Assembly (NCBI GenBank): GCA_021801705.1
Contig: JAJYXP010000044.1
Location: 116,697 to 180,696 of the forward strand
DNA length: 64,000 nt
Direction of reading: 5' to 3'
Source of the DNA: Pseudomonadota bacterium
Lineage (GTDB): Bacteria; Pseudomonadota; Gammaproteobacteria; Burkholderiales; Sulfuricellaceae
The notes under the pieces are model-generated. The model was given only the letters and a program-made list of their open reading frames with translations. It did no database searches and was not told the origin of the DNA. Made by a program: the position numbers and the translations under genes. Position 1 is the first letter of the stretch, and the number at the start of each line of letters is the position of its first letter. Below, one piece after another: positions 38,846 through 47,365 of this stretch.

Positions 38846-39782
38846 GAGTAATCAGCCAGCAGCGGTGAATTTTCCTGTTGCGAAAATCTTCCGGCACGGT
38901 CTGCCCGGAAATTTCCTTGATGCTGTGCGTTGCAAGCGCTGCTTCGTCCAGATTGAAACTGCGCAGGTTGGTGGAAAAGAATAGTTCTCCGCCATCGGAC
39001 AAAAGTTTCAGGCACTGATTGATGAGGAGGGCATGGTCGCGCTGCACGTCAAGAACGCCGCTCATCTTCTTGGAGTTGGAGAAGGAAGGAGGATCCATCA
39101 CGATCAGGTCGTAGCGTTCACAGCGCCCGGTCGCATCGCCTAAAAAACCGAACACATCGGCACGCACCAGTTCGTGGCGCGCAAGATCCATGCCGTTGAG
39201 CTCAAAATTGCGCCGCGCCCAATCCTGGTAGGTGTTGGACAGGTCTACCGTGGTGGAGCGGGTTGCTCCGCCAGCCGCAGCATAGACGGTAAAACTGCCG
39301 GTATAGGCGAAGAGATTGAGAAAGCGTTTGCCCGCAGCCTTTTCTTGGACCATGCGCCGGGTATTGCGATGGTCCAGGAAAAGGCCGGTGTCGAGATATT
39401 CCTCCAGATTGACGATGAAGAGGTGGCCACCTTCGTGTACGATAAAATTTTCGCCTTTGCAGCCGGTTTTTTCATACTGCGCCAGGCCGCGCTGGCGCAG
39501 CCTCTGCTTGAAAACGATGGCGGCAAGGGGCAGTTCCAGGATTTCGCTTGCCGCATGACGCATGCCTTCCACCCAGCGTGCATGTTCCTCCTCGCCGATT
39601 TGCCAGCCGGTCTCGAATTCCTGCAAGTGCGCTCTTTGTTCATACAGATCCAGCGCAATTGGAAACTCCGGCACATCGCGGTCATAGAGACGGTAGCATC
39701 TGATATTCCGGCGTTTCGCCCACTTTGTCCAGTGGCGGAAGTTTTTCTTGAGGCGGTTGGAAAAAATAGTGATATCAGGCAT
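38841..39782 (-). CDS. Stand-alone RlmK-type 23S rRNA methyltransferase
   Basis: A 313-residue class I methyltransferase equivalent to the C-terminal half of E. coli RlmL/RlmKL, which makes m7G2069 in 23S rRNA. Shared features are the N-terminal NRLKKNFRHWTKWAKRRNI-CYRLYDRDVPEF, the YLDTGLFLDHRNTRRM segment, SAM motif FLNLFAYTGSFTVYAAAGGA, and catalytic IVMDPPSFSNSK with NRKIHRCWLITR at the end. The N-terminal THUMP/RlmL half is absent. Start 39782 is chosen because the protein then begins MPDITIFSNRLKKN; the long upstream extension to 40043 has no family support. Confidence 0.88.
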   Translation of the reverse strand: MPDITIFSNRLKKNFRHWTKWAKRRNIRCYRLYDRDVPEFPIALDLYEQRAHLQEFETGWQIGEEEHARWVEGMRHAASEILELPLAAIVFKQRLRQRGLAQYEKTGCKGENFIVHEGGHLFIVNLEEYLDTGLFLDHRNTRRMVQEKAAGKRFLNLFAYTGSFTVYAAAGGATRSTTVDLSNTYQDWARRNFELNGMDLARHELVRADVFGFLGDATGRCERYDLIVMDPPSFSNSKKMSGVLDVQRDHALLINQCLKLLSDGGELFFSTNLRSFNLDEAALATHSIKEISGQTVPEDFRNRKIHRCWLITR

Positions 39783-39955
39783 TTGGTGAATTGATAGGGC
39801 AGGCGTATAATTCTGCGGCAAGGATTTGTTGTCGTGCAATCCGGTCTGCCGCACAAGCCCACGTAGTATACCCCACCCCGAAGCATTTATTTTGCCATGA
39901 TCTGCCTGGACCGGCTGAAGCATTTTGCGGGCCGATAGTTTAGGAGATGTAATAC

Positions 39956-41377
39956 ATGTCGTTTGAGAATCTCGGCCTCTCGGCCGAACTGCTTCACGCC
40001 GTTTCCGATCAAGGTTATACCGAACCCACGCCGATCCAGGCACAGGCCATTCCGGTCGTTCTGGAAGGGCGCGATCTCATGGGTGGGGCACAAACAGGCA
40101 CCGGTAAAACCGCCAGCTTTACGCTGCCTTTGCTGCAACTCCTGAGCGCCCAAGCCAACACCAGCACTTCGCCGGCCAGACATCCGGTACGCGCACTGAT
40201 CCTCACACCGACTCGGGAACTGGCCGCGCAGGTGGAAGAAAGCGTACGGACCTATGGCAAATATTTGCCGCTCAGATCCACCGTGGTATTCGGCGGGGTC
40301 AATATCAAGGACCAGATGGCCGCACTGAAGAGCGGCGTGGAAATCCTGGTGGCGACTCCGGGCCGGCTGCTCGACCACGTCGAGCAAAAAACCGTGAATC
40401 TGTCCAAGGTGGAAATCCTGGTCCTGGACGAGGCCGACCGCATGCTGGATATGGGGTTTCTCCCGGATATCAGGCGCATTATCGCGCTATTACCGGCGAA
40501 AAGGCAAAACCTGCTGTTCTCCGCCACGTTTGCCGGCGAAATCAAGAAGCTGTCGGACCAACTGCTTACCTCCCCGGTGCTGATTGAAGTCGCGCGCCGC
40601 AATGCCGCTTCCGACAACGTTACCCAAGTGGTTTATCCGGTTGAGCGCGAACGCAAGCGTGAACTGTTGGCACACCTGATCAAATCCGAGAATTTGCAGC
40701 AGGTCCTGGTGTTTAGCCGTACCAAGCACGGTGCCGGTCGCCTTGCCCAGCAACTGGAGCAGGATGGCATTTCCGCCACCGCGATCCACGGGGACAAGAG
40801 CCAGCAGCAACGCACCCAGGCGCTGGCGGAATTCAAGGATGGTGTGGTGCGGGTTCTCGTCGCGACCGATGTCGCCGCACGTGGCCTGGATATCGACCTG
40901 CTGCCTCATGTAGTGAATTTCGAGCTGCCCAACGTGCCGGAGGACTACGTCCACCGCATCGGCCGCACCGGACGAGCAGGCAGCAGCGGCGATGCCATTT
41001 CGCTGGTGTGCGCGGATGAGCTGAAAATGCTGGCGGATATCGAACACATGCTCAAGCGCGAACTGCCCAGAAAAATTATGCCCGGTTTCGAGCCCGGCAC
41101 TGCTGCCCAGATTGAAGCGCGCGCAGGATTTTCAGACCGGCCGCGCCGCGATACACGGCCCGCGGATCGTCCGCGCGGCAGAGACGCTAGAGGAGGAAGT
41201 GGCTTTCCCCAACGCAAGCCCGTCAATTCACTGGATGCGCCTTATATTACGCCGCCTGCCCAGCAACCCACGGTTCAAGCCGCTCCCGTATCTCATGCCA
41301 AGCCGCGCCAAGCTCCGAAAAAGCCTATTCCGGCTCTGTTGATGCGCCCGGTCAACCGTCAGTCGGAGGGAAATTAA
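39956..41377 (+). CDS. rhlE: DEAD-box ATP-dependent RNA helicase, RhlE type (copy 2)
   Basis: A 473-residue helicase closely similar to the one at 1060. It shows [105 protein letters not shown] and [10 protein letters not shown]. The C-terminal 100 residues are a basic Arg/Pro-rich tail, longer than in copy 1. TAGGAG lies upstream of ATG 39956. Two RhlE paralogues in one genome are common in betaproteobacteria. The gene precedes tRNA-Ser. Confidence 0.92.
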   Translation: MSFENLGLSAELLHAVSDQGYTEPTPIQAQAIPVVLEGRDLMGGAQTGTGKTASFTLPLLQLLSAQANTSTSPARHPVRALILTPTRELAAQVEESVRTYGKYLPLRSTVVFGGVNIKDQMAALKSGVEILVATPGRLLDHVEQKTVNLSKVEILVLDEADRMLDMGFLPDIRRIIALLPAKRQNLLFSATFAGEIKKLSDQLLTSPVLIEVARRNAASDNVTQVVYPVERERKRELLAHLIKSENLQQVLVFSRTKHGAGRLAQQLEQDGISATAIHGDKSQQQRTQALAEFKDGVVRVLVATDVAARGLDIDLLPHVVNFELPNVPEDYVHRIGRTGRAGSSGDAISLVCADELKMLADIEHMLKRELPRKIMPGFEPGTAAQIEARAGFSDRPRRDTRPADRPRGRDARGGSGFPQRKPVNSLDAPYITPPAQQPTVQAAPVSHAKPRQAPKKPIPALLMRPVNRQSEGN

Positions 41378-41431
41378 TTAGCGCCAGATATTGATTCGAG
41401 CCGGGTTCTGGTTTATTCTTGCCGGCTCTTT

Positions 41432-41522
41432 GGAGAGGTGGATGAGTGGTTTAAGTCGCACGCCTGGAAAGCGTGTTCAGGATAATATCCTGACGGGGGT
41501 TCGAATCCCCCCCTCTCCGCCA
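41432..41522 (+). tRNA. tRNA-Ser (GGA)
   Basis: A 91-base tRNA with the long variable arm of serine tRNAs. Acceptor GGAGAGG pairs with CCTCTCC, followed by G and encoded CCA. The anticodon loop CTGGAAA gives anticodon GGA. The T-arm GGGGGTTCGAATCCCCC is perfect, and the variable arm (TCAGGATAATATCCTGA) forms a hairpin. Confidence 0.97.
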
Positions 41523-41529
41523 GATTTAT

Positions 41530-41625
41530 GGCGGGCCTCCCCGCATTGCAAGGTAGTTAACCTGGTCAGGTCCGGAAGGAAGCAGCCACAGCTATTTATT
41601 GCAAGTGCCGGGGGTTGGGCTCGCC
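41530..41625 (+). ncRNA. ffs: 4.5S signal recognition particle RNA
   Basis: The conserved domain IV core GGTCAGGTCCGGAAGGAAGC is present at about 41574-41593, followed by AGCC. Ends GGCGGGCC and GGCTCGCC pair over eight bases, giving the elongated hairpin of the small bacterial SRP RNA of about 96 bases. With Ffh it targets membrane proteins to SecYEG. It lies seven bases after tRNA-Ser and just before dnaX, a known neighbourhood. Confidence 0.95.
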
Positions 41626-41669
41626 ACCCCTAAACCGTTTGCCGCCCTGCCGGGTGGAGCGGATTCTGG

Positions 41670-41675
41670 TACAAT
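41670..41675 (+). promoter_or_regulatory. -10-like TACAAT seven bases... before dnaX ATG, possible leaderless start
   Basis: TACAAT (five of six with TATAAT) ends six bases before the dnaX ATG at 41682. If used, transcription would begin at or next to the start codon and give a leaderless mRNA. Consistent with this, no Shine-Dalgarno sequence precedes the ATG. The -35 region (CTGCCG) is weak. Read-through from the ffs side is the alternative. Confidence 0.4.
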
Positions 41676-41681
41676 TTCTCC

Positions 41682-43280
41682 ATGAGTTATCAAGTCCTGG
41701 CGCGCAAGTGGCGCCCCAAAACCTTTGCTGAGCTGGCAGGCCAGGAACATGTTGTCAGGGCGCTTTCCAATGCGCTTACGCAGCAACGCCTGCACCACGC
41801 CTATCTGCTCACCGGCACGCGCGGCGTTGGCAAGACCACGCTGGCGCGGATCATGGCCAAGGCGCTCAACTGCGAAACCGGCATTACTGCGACGCCCTGT
41901 GGCCAGTGCTCCGCCTGTCGCGAAATTGACAGCGGCCGTTTCGTGGATCTGCTGGAACTCGACGCCGCCTCCAATACCGGCATCGACAACATGCGCGAGG
42001 TGCTCGACAACGCCCAGTACCTCCCGACCGCAGGCCGATTCAAAGTCTATCTGATCGACGAAGTGCACATGCTGTCCAAGGCGGCATTCAATTCCATGCT
42101 GAAAACGCTGGAGGAGCCGCCCGAGCACGTGAAATTCATCCTTGCCACCACCGATCCGCAAAAAATTCCGGTGACGGTGCTATCGCGTTGCCTGCAGTTC
42201 AATCTCAAGCAGATGCCGCCCCTGGTGGTCATCGGCCACTTGCAGCACGTCCTTGCGCAGGAAAACATTCCGTTCGAGCTGCCCGCGCTGCAATTGCTGG
42301 CCCGTGCCGCCCAAGGCAGCATGCGCGATGGTTTATCCCTGCTCGATCAGGCCATCGCCTACGGCGGCGGCGCTGTTGCGGAGGAGCAGGTACGCGACAT
42401 GCTCGGCGCGATCGACCAAACCTATTTGCTGGAAATCCTTGATGCGCTCGCAGCAAAAGACGGTCCGGCCCTGATCGCCATGGCTGAGCGGATGGAGGAG
42501 CGCAGCCTGTCGTTTGAGGCGGCCTTGCAGGATTTGGGGGTTCTGTTGCACAAGATCGCCCTGGCACAGGCATTGCCGGATGCGCTCGGCGAAGATCTGC
42601 CGGAGCGCGGAAAGTTGCTGGAATTGGCGCAGGTTTTTGATGCCGAGGAAGTCCAGCTATACTACCAGATTGCCTTGCACGGCCGGCGCGATTTGCATCT
42701 CGCACCGGACGAATTCGCCGGCTTCAGCATGACCTTGCTGCGGATGCTGGCTTTTACTTTGGAACAAGGCGCGCCGGCTCGCCGCGAAGTGCAGTGCCCG
42801 ACACCAGCCCCAGTCCAGCCCGTTGCGCGCGCAGCGGAGCGGCCAGTAGAAACACCTTCTTCTCCATCCCGGACGGAAGTTCCGCCGGCAAAAAAAAACC
42901 ATTTTGACGGTAACTGGCACACCCTTGTCAGCCAGCTCAAGCTGAGCGGCATGGCCAAAATGCTGGCCCAGCACTGCGAGCTGAAATCGTTTAGCGGCGA
43001 TGTGCTGGAGCTATGCGTGCCGGAGGAACACCGCTACCTGTCGGAAAAGCCTTATCAGGAAAAACTGAAGGCGGCTGTGGCCGAGTACTTTGACGAACCG
43101 GTCAAGCTCAGTATCAGTATAGGCATGGTGACAGGGCAGACGCCGGCGCAGATCGAAAACCGCGACAAAGAGGAAAAACAGGCGGTGGCGGTAGCCGCGA
43201 TCGAGCAGGACGCCTTCGTACGCGAACTGATCGATAATTTTGATGCGAAACTCATTGAATCTTCAATAAAACCCTTATAG
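41682..43280 (+). CDS. dnaX: DNA polymerase III subunits tau and (predicted) gamma
   Basis: A 532-residue clamp-loader ATPase of the replisome. Walker A GTRGVGKT is at residues 45-52, and the zinc ligands Cys64, Cys73, Cys76 and Cys79 follow. LIDEVHMLSKAAFNSMLKTLEEPP (Walker B and sensor region) and TTDPQKIPVTVLSRCLQF complete the AAA+ domain. Domain III (LLHKIALAQ) is present, and the tau-specific C-terminus is shorter than in E. coli (643 residues). A run of nine A at codons 403-406 offers a slippery site with an immediate -1 stop, so a gamma form of about 408 residues is predicted. ybaB follows after nine bases. Confidence 0.97.
   Translation: MSYQVLARKWRPKTFAELAGQEHVVRALSNALTQQRLHHAYLLTGTRGVGKTTLARIMAKALNCETGITATPCGQCSACREIDSGRFVDLLELDAASNTGIDNMREVLDNAQYLPTAGRFKVYLIDEVHMLSKAAFNSMLKTLEEPPEHVKFILATTDPQKIPVTVLSRCLQFNLKQMPPLVVIGHLQHVLAQENIPFELPALQLLARAAQGSMRDGLSLLDQAIAYGGGAVAEEQVRDMLGAIDQTYLLEILDALAAKDGPALIAMAERMEERSLSFEAALQDLGVLLHKIALAQALPDALGEDLPERGKLLELAQVFDAEEVQLYYQIALHGRRDLHLAPDEFAGFSMTLLRMLAFTLEQGAPARREVQCPTPAPVQPVARAAERPVETPSSPSRTEVPPAKKNHFDGNWHTLVSQLKLSGMAKMLAQHCELKSFSGDVLELCVPEEHRYLSEKPYQEKLKAAVAEYFDEPVKLSISIGMVTGQTPAQIENRDKEEKQAVAVAAIEQDAFVRELIDNFDAKLIESSIKPL
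42890..42907 (+). promoter_or_regulatory. A9 slippery site in dnaX with -1 stop
   Basis: Nine consecutive A (42890-42898) cover codons GCA AAA AAA AAC. A shift to the -1 frame reads AAA CCA TTT TGA, stopping at 42905-42907 and ending the protein after Lys-Pro-Phe, near residue 408. In E. coli dnaX ribosomes slip at A AAA AAG, and in Thermus RNA polymerase slips on nine A. The run is seen directly; the frameshift is inferred. Confidence 0.65.
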
Positions 43281-43289
43281 GAGTCAGCA

Positions 43290-43616
43290 ATGCTAAAAGG
43301 TGGTTTGGGTAATCTCATGAAGCAGGCCCAGCAAATGCAGGAGAATATGCAGAAAATGCAGGAGAAACTGGCAACGGTTGAAGTTGAAGGCCAGGCCGGT
43401 GCCGGTATGGTGAAGGTGGTGATGACCTGCCGCCATGACGTGAAGCGGGTGAGCATCGACGACAGCCTGATGGGTGAGGATAAGGAAATGCTGGAAGACC
43501 TGCTGGCCGCCGCCGTAAATGACGCCGTGCGGCGCGTAGAAACCACCACCCAGGAAAAAATGAGCGGGTTTACCGCAGGCATGGGGCTGCCTCCTGGGAT
43601 GAAACTACCATTCTGA
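43290..43616 (+). CDS. ybaB: YbaB/EbfC nucleoid-associated protein
   Basis: A 108-residue dimeric DNA-binding protein. It begins [57 protein letters not shown], with a charged coiled-coil helix then a beta sheet, and ends [19 protein letters not shown] as is standard for the family. It lies between dnaX and recR as in most proteobacteria. Confidence 0.95.
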   Translation: MLKGGLGNLMKQAQQMQENMQKMQEKLATVEVEGQAGAGMVKVVMTCRHDVKRVSIDDSLMGEDKEMLEDLLAAAVNDAVRRVETTTQEKMSGFTAGMGLPPGMKLPF

Positions 43617-43681
43617 GGGCGGGAATGGGAAATGGGTAAATGCCAATTGGTGCAAATCCCATCACCCACCACCCATCACCC
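43617..43681. repeat. Short G-rich/C-rich inverted segment between ybaB and recR
   Basis: The gap holds GGGAATGGGAAATGGGT on the left and ACCCACCACCCATCACCC on the right, which can pair imperfectly around a short centre. It displaces the usual recR ribosome site. It looks like a low-complexity repeat insertion, but no flanking duplication was identified. Confidence 0.4.
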
Positions 43682-44278
43682 GTGAAATCCCCTTCCAGCC
43701 TCGAAAATCTGATCGTAGCCTTGCGCTGCCTGCCCGGTGTCGGGCCAAAATCGGCTCAACGCATGGCCTACCACCTGTTGCAACGCGACCAGCGTGGCGC
43801 CTTGAAACTGGCCGGTGCGCTGACGCACGCACTGGACACCATTCGCCACTGCCGCCTGTGCAACAGCTTTACCGAGGAGGAGGTTTGCCCGCTGTGCCGC
43901 TCGGCACGGCGCGATGCCTCACTGCTGTGCGTGGTAGAAACGCCGGCCGACCTGATGATGATGGAGCAATCCCAAGGCTACCAGGGCCTGTATTTCGTCT
44001 TGATGGGACGGCTCAGCCCGCTCGACGGAATCGGCCCCAAGGATATCCATCTCGACCGGCTAATTCAGCGTGCTGCCGATGGCGCGGTGAAAGAAGTGAT
44101 ACTGGCGACCAATTTCACCGTCGAGGGTGAGGCTACGGCCCATTACATCGGTGAGATACTGCGTCTGCGCGGTGTCAAAGCAAGCCGCATCGCGCGTGGC
44201 CTGCCGGTAGGCGGAGAGCTTGAACACGTGGACGGCGGCACTTTGGCGCAGGCCGTCCTGGAGCGCCGCGAAGTTTGA
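43682..44278 (+). CDS. recR: Recombination mediator RecR
   Basis: A 198-residue protein that with RecF/RecO loads RecA on gapped DNA. It has the N-terminal helix-hairpin-helix ([20 protein letters not shown]), a zinc finger ([16 protein letters not shown]) and a Toprim domain ([29 protein letters not shown]). The GTG start at 43682 agrees with family length, but no Shine-Dalgarno is present; the ATG at 43640 would add 14 residues translated from the repeat-like gap. Start is uncertain. Confidence 0.93.
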   Translation: MKSPSSLENLIVALRCLPGVGPKSAQRMAYHLLQRDQRGALKLAGALTHALDTIRHCRLCNSFTEEEVCPLCRSARRDASLLCVVETPADLMMMEQSQGYQGLYFVLMGRLSPLDGIGPKDIHLDRLIQRAADGAVKEVILATNFTVEGEATAHYIGEILRLRGVKASRIARGLPVGGELEHVDGGTLAQAVLERREV

Positions 44279-44297
44279 CAACCGGCGCGGTTGTAAC

Positions 44298-44544
44298 ATA
44301 ATCCTAGAAACCGCAGTTGACCGCTTCACTAGACGCTCAATGCAATGATTATATTAAATTTCTTCGTGAATTATGGGTTCACCCGTTTGGTGAGGCCGCT
44401 ACGGGGTGGATTGCACGATTTTTGCGGCGCATGGCGGCGTTGCAACTCCTTGGAATGGAATAACCATTCCGCATCGTTGCGCCTTGCCCTACACCCCAAA
44501 AATCGCACACCCCACCCCGTCCAACTGCGGTTTCTAGGATAATT
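44298..44544. mobile_element. MITE-like foldback element with 19-bp perfect terminal inverted repeats
   Basis: About 247 bases flanked by ATCCTAGAAACCGCAGTTG (44301-44319) and its exact inverse CAACTGCGGTTTCTAGGAT (44522-44540). Inside, 44401-44520 is one long imperfect hairpin centred at 44460: ACGGGGTGG pairs with CCACCCCGT, GCGATTTTTG-like arms pair, and GGAATGG pairs with CCATTCC at the tip. No ORF codes for a transposase. The left third (44321-44400) is AT-rich and unpaired. It is inserted between recR and the Mla-type operon and ends nine bases before the permease start, so it probably supplies that gene's leader. A target duplication could not be fixed. Confidence 0.7.
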
Positions 44545-44549
44545 CCGCT

Positions 44550-45686
44550 ATGAGCGGATCTTCTCCCAAATCTGTAGCAGAAGCGAACCTCGAAAAAACG
44601 GACGAGGGAGGGATCTTGCATTGCGCCGGTTCCTGGACATTGCAGGGCATTGCGCCGCTAGAACAGCAACTTGAAAAATTTTCCCGGTCTGAAGCGGGTC
44701 CCCTGATTGTTGATGGCGCTGCGATTTCCGCCCTGGATACAGCAGGTGCCTGGCTGTTGTGTCGCACCATGAGGCAACTTGCGCGTAACGGATACACCAT
44801 CGAGTTGCAGGGCTTGCGCCCGGAGCATGATGCTCTGTTACGACTGATACAGAAACACTCGGGCGAAGAGGGTGTGCCGGGAACAGCCCGTTTCGGCATA
44901 CTGGAGCGAGTCGGGCGTCTGGTTTGGAGTCACCTGCTGCAATTCCAGGGGCTTCTTTCCTTTCTCGGCGAAAGCACCATCGCCATGTTGGGCTCCTTGC
45001 TCAGGCCTTCCCGTATCCGCTGGCGCGCCATTCTGTACAATCTTCAGCTCGCCGGTTTCAATGCGTTGCCTATCGTCGGGCTGTTATCCTTTTTGATCGG
45101 TGTTGTCGTTTCCTACCAGGGCGCTACGCAACTGGCACGCTATGGCGCAAATATTTTCGTTGCCGACCTGGTGGGGCTGTCGATACTGCGCGAGATGGCA
45201 CCGCTTTTGACCGCTATTATCGTCGCCGGGCGCTCCGGATCCGCCTACGCAGCGCAGATCGGCACGATGAAAGTGACGGAGGAAATCGATGCGCTGCGGA
45301 CCATCGGCGTCCCCCCCATGGATTTGCTGGTTTTACCCAAGATCTTGGCATTGGCGGTTGCTCTGCCGCTGCTTACGGTATATGCCGACATTCTGGGGGT
45401 TCTGGGCGGCATGGTCATGGCCAAGTCCCAACTCGGTGTCAGTTACTCGGATTTTCTCGATCGTTTCGACGATGCGGTGAAAATGAGTTCCTACCTGGTC
45501 GGCATCGGCAAGGCACCGGTGTTTGCGGTTATTATCGCCCTGGTCGGTTGCTTCCAGGGGTTCCGGGCAAGCGGCAGCGCCGACAGCGTGGGGCGGCAAA
45601 CCACGGTTAGCGTGGTGCAGGCTATTTTCCTTGTGATCATCTTCGATGCTCTGTTTTCCGTGATCTTCAGTTGGCTGAACATATGA
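44550..45686 (+). CDS. mlaE: MlaE-family ABC permease with fused N-terminal STAS domain
   Basis: A 378-residue protein. The first 110 residues form a STAS domain like MlaB (LIVDGAAISALDTAGAWLLCRTMRQLARNG), and the rest is a MlaE permease with about five or six helices and the signature FVADLVGLSILREMAPLLTAIIVAGRSGSAYAAQIGTMKVTEEIDALRTIG. In E. coli the STAS protein is separate. It would form a retrograde phospholipid transporter with the ATPase and MlaD-type proteins encoded next. Its stop overlaps the ATPase start (ATGA). The closely adjoining foldback element may affect expression. Confidence 0.92.
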   Translation: MSGSSPKSVAEANLEKTDEGGILHCAGSWTLQGIAPLEQQLEKFSRSEAGPLIVDGAAISALDTAGAWLLCRTMRQLARNGYTIELQGLRPEHDALLRLIQKHSGEEGVPGTARFGILERVGRLVWSHLLQFQGLLSFLGESTIAMLGSLLRPSRIRWRAILYNLQLAGFNALPIVGLLSFLIGVVVSYQGATQLARYGANIFVADLVGLSILREMAPLLTAIIVAGRSGSAYAAQIGTMKVTEEIDALRTIGVPPMDLLVLPKILALAVALPLLTVYADILGVLGGMVMAKSQLGVSYSDFLDRFDDAVKMSSYLVGIGKAPVFAVIIALVGCFQGFRASGSADSVGRQTTVSVVQAIFLVIIFDALFSVIFSWLNI

Positions 45687-46468
45687 GTGATGCCGGCGAC
45701 ACCATCATCGAAATTTCCCGGCTTCATACCCGCTTCGGCACAGCGGTGGTGCACGAGGACATTAACCTTACCGTGAAACGCGGCGAGATCTTCGCCTTGG
45801 CAGGCAGCAGCGGCTGTGGAAAATCGACCCTGCTACGCGAAATTATCCGGCTGCAACGGCCGGATTCCGGCACAATCAAGGTGTTCGGGAGGGATGTGCA
45901 CCGCATCGGCGACGATGAAATATTGGAATTGCGCCGCCGCTGGGGAATGATGTTCGAGCGGGGGGCGCTGTTCAGTGCACTGACCGTGGCGGAAAATGTC
46001 GCCATGCCGCTGCATGAGCATACGGACCTGGACGATGAATTGATCGATGAAATCGTCGCCATCAAGATTGTCCTGGCTGGTTTGCCGGCAAGCGCCGGCG
46101 CCAAATACCCAAGCGAGCTTTCAGGCGGCATGCGCAAGCGCGCGGCACTGGCGCGCGCCATCGCCCTCGATCCGGAACTGTTGTTTCTGGACGAGCCCAC
46201 CGCTGGCCTCGATCCTTTGAGCGCCGGCGGCCTTGACGAACTGGTGCGGCACTTGAAAGAATTGCTGGGACTCACCATTTTGATCGTGACTCATGATCTC
46301 GACCTGCTGTGGCGTGTGGCGGATCGGGTTGCAGTGTTGGGCGACGGGCATGTGCTGGGGGTGGGCACCATGGAGGAGCTGTCGAAATCGGAACATCCCA
46401 TGGTGCGGGAGTACTTTTACGGACCGCGCGGGCGCGCGGCCAGGGAGCAGGCGTGGAATCGAAAGTAA
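45683..46468 (+). CDS. mlaF: MlaF-type ABC transporter ATPase
   Basis: A 261-residue ATPase. Walker A LAGSSGCGKSTLL, signature LSGGMRKRAALARAIA, Walker B LLFLDEPTAGLDPLSAGGLD and H-loop IVTHDLDLLWRVADRVAVL are all intact. It powers the lipid transporter of this operon. ATG 45683 overlaps the permease stop. It ends 16 bases into the start of the MlaD-type gene. Confidence 0.94.
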   Translation: MSDAGDTIIEISRLHTRFGTAVVHEDINLTVKRGEIFALAGSSGCGKSTLLREIIRLQRPDSGTIKVFGRDVHRIGDDEILELRRRWGMMFERGALFSALTVAENVAMPLHEHTDLDDELIDEIVAIKIVLAGLPASAGAKYPSELSGGMRKRAALARAIALDPELLFLDEPTAGLDPLSAGGLDELVRHLKELLGLTILIVTHDLDLLWRVADRVAVLGDGHVLGVGTMEELSKSEHPMVREYFYGPRGRAAREQAWNRK

Positions 46469-47355
46469 ACTTCACTGTCGTCGGACTGTTTGCGCTGGTG
46501 CTGGGCGCCGCGCTGATCGCTATTCTTCTCTGGCTGGGAAACAGCGGCAAATACTACAAAGTCTACGACACCTACTATGCTTACATGAATGAATCCGTAT
46601 CCGGCCTGAATCTGAATGCGCCGGTCAAATACCGTGGGGTGGAAGTCGGTAATGTCCGCGGGATCAGTCTGGATCCGGCCAATCCGGAAAGGGTGCGGCT
46701 GGTGCTCAAGATCGAGCACGGCACCCCGATCAAGGAAGACACGGTGGCGCTGTTGCGCACTCAGGGGCTGACCGGCATTGCCTACGTCGAACTTACCGGC
46801 GGCAGCGTTCATTCCCCTTTGCTGACCGCGTCGGGGAAGGAAAAATACCCCGTGATCCGCACCGGCCCGTCACTGCTGGTGAGACTGGATGCATCGCTGA
46901 CCAGCCTGCTGGCCAGTATCAACCTGATGTCCGACAACGTCAACGCTGTGCTGGATGAGGACAACCGCCGTGCTTTCAAGCGCAGCCTGGCACAAATCGA
47001 TGCGGTGACGCACTTGCTGGCTGCCCGCTCCGCATCGATCGAAGCGGGTATGGAGAATGCGACGAAAACTCTGGAGCACAGCGCTCTCGCCAGCGCCGAA
47101 CTGGTCAGTCTGATCGAACGAGCGGGACGCAGCGCCGAAGCGGTCGAACGGCTGGCAAACGAAGCCACCCGAACTGCCGGCGAGACAACCCGCGCCGCGT
47201 CGGCGGTGCCGGGTACCCTGCAGGACATGCGGCTGCTGGTGGACGATCTGAGGGATCTGAGTGCCTCTGTGCGCCGGGTGAGCGACCAACTGGAGCGCAA
47301 TCCGAATGCGCTGCTGTTCGGGAATCGGCAACCTGAGGCGGGGCCGGGCGAATAG
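46453..47355 (+). CDS. mlaD: MlaD-type MCE-domain substrate-binding protein
   Basis: A 300-residue protein with an N-terminal membrane helix (FTVVGLFALVLGAALIAILLWLG), one MCE domain (YYAYMNESVSGLNLNAPVKYRGVEVGNVRGISLDP) and a long helical C-terminus (DAVTHLLAARSASIEAGMEN... VRRVSDQLERNP). MCE hexamers form a lipid tunnel in the periplasm. It starts at GTG 46453 with AGGGAG five bases upstream, overlapping the ATPase gene by 16 bases. Its C-terminus is longer than that of E. coli MlaD (183 residues) and resembles PqiB/YebT-like or Mycobacterium-type extended helical tails. Confidence 0.9.
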   Translation: MESKVNFTVVGLFALVLGAALIAILLWLGNSGKYYKVYDTYYAYMNESVSGLNLNAPVKYRGVEVGNVRGISLDPANPERVRLVLKIEHGTPIKEDTVALLRTQGLTGIAYVELTGGSVHSPLLTASGKEKYPVIRTGPSLLVRLDASLTSLLASINLMSDNVNAVLDEDNRRAFKRSLAQIDAVTHLLAARSASIEAGMENATKTLEHSALASAELVSLIERAGRSAEAVERLANEATRTAGETTRAASAVPGTLQDMRLLVDDLRDLSASVRRVSDQLERNPNALLFGNRQPEAGPGE

Positions 47356-47365
47356 GGGAGGGGAA

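Noticed and set aside
39783..40043. N-terminal extension of the RlmK-like ORF
   Set aside because: Not present in the family and would run into the promoter of the divergent helicase.
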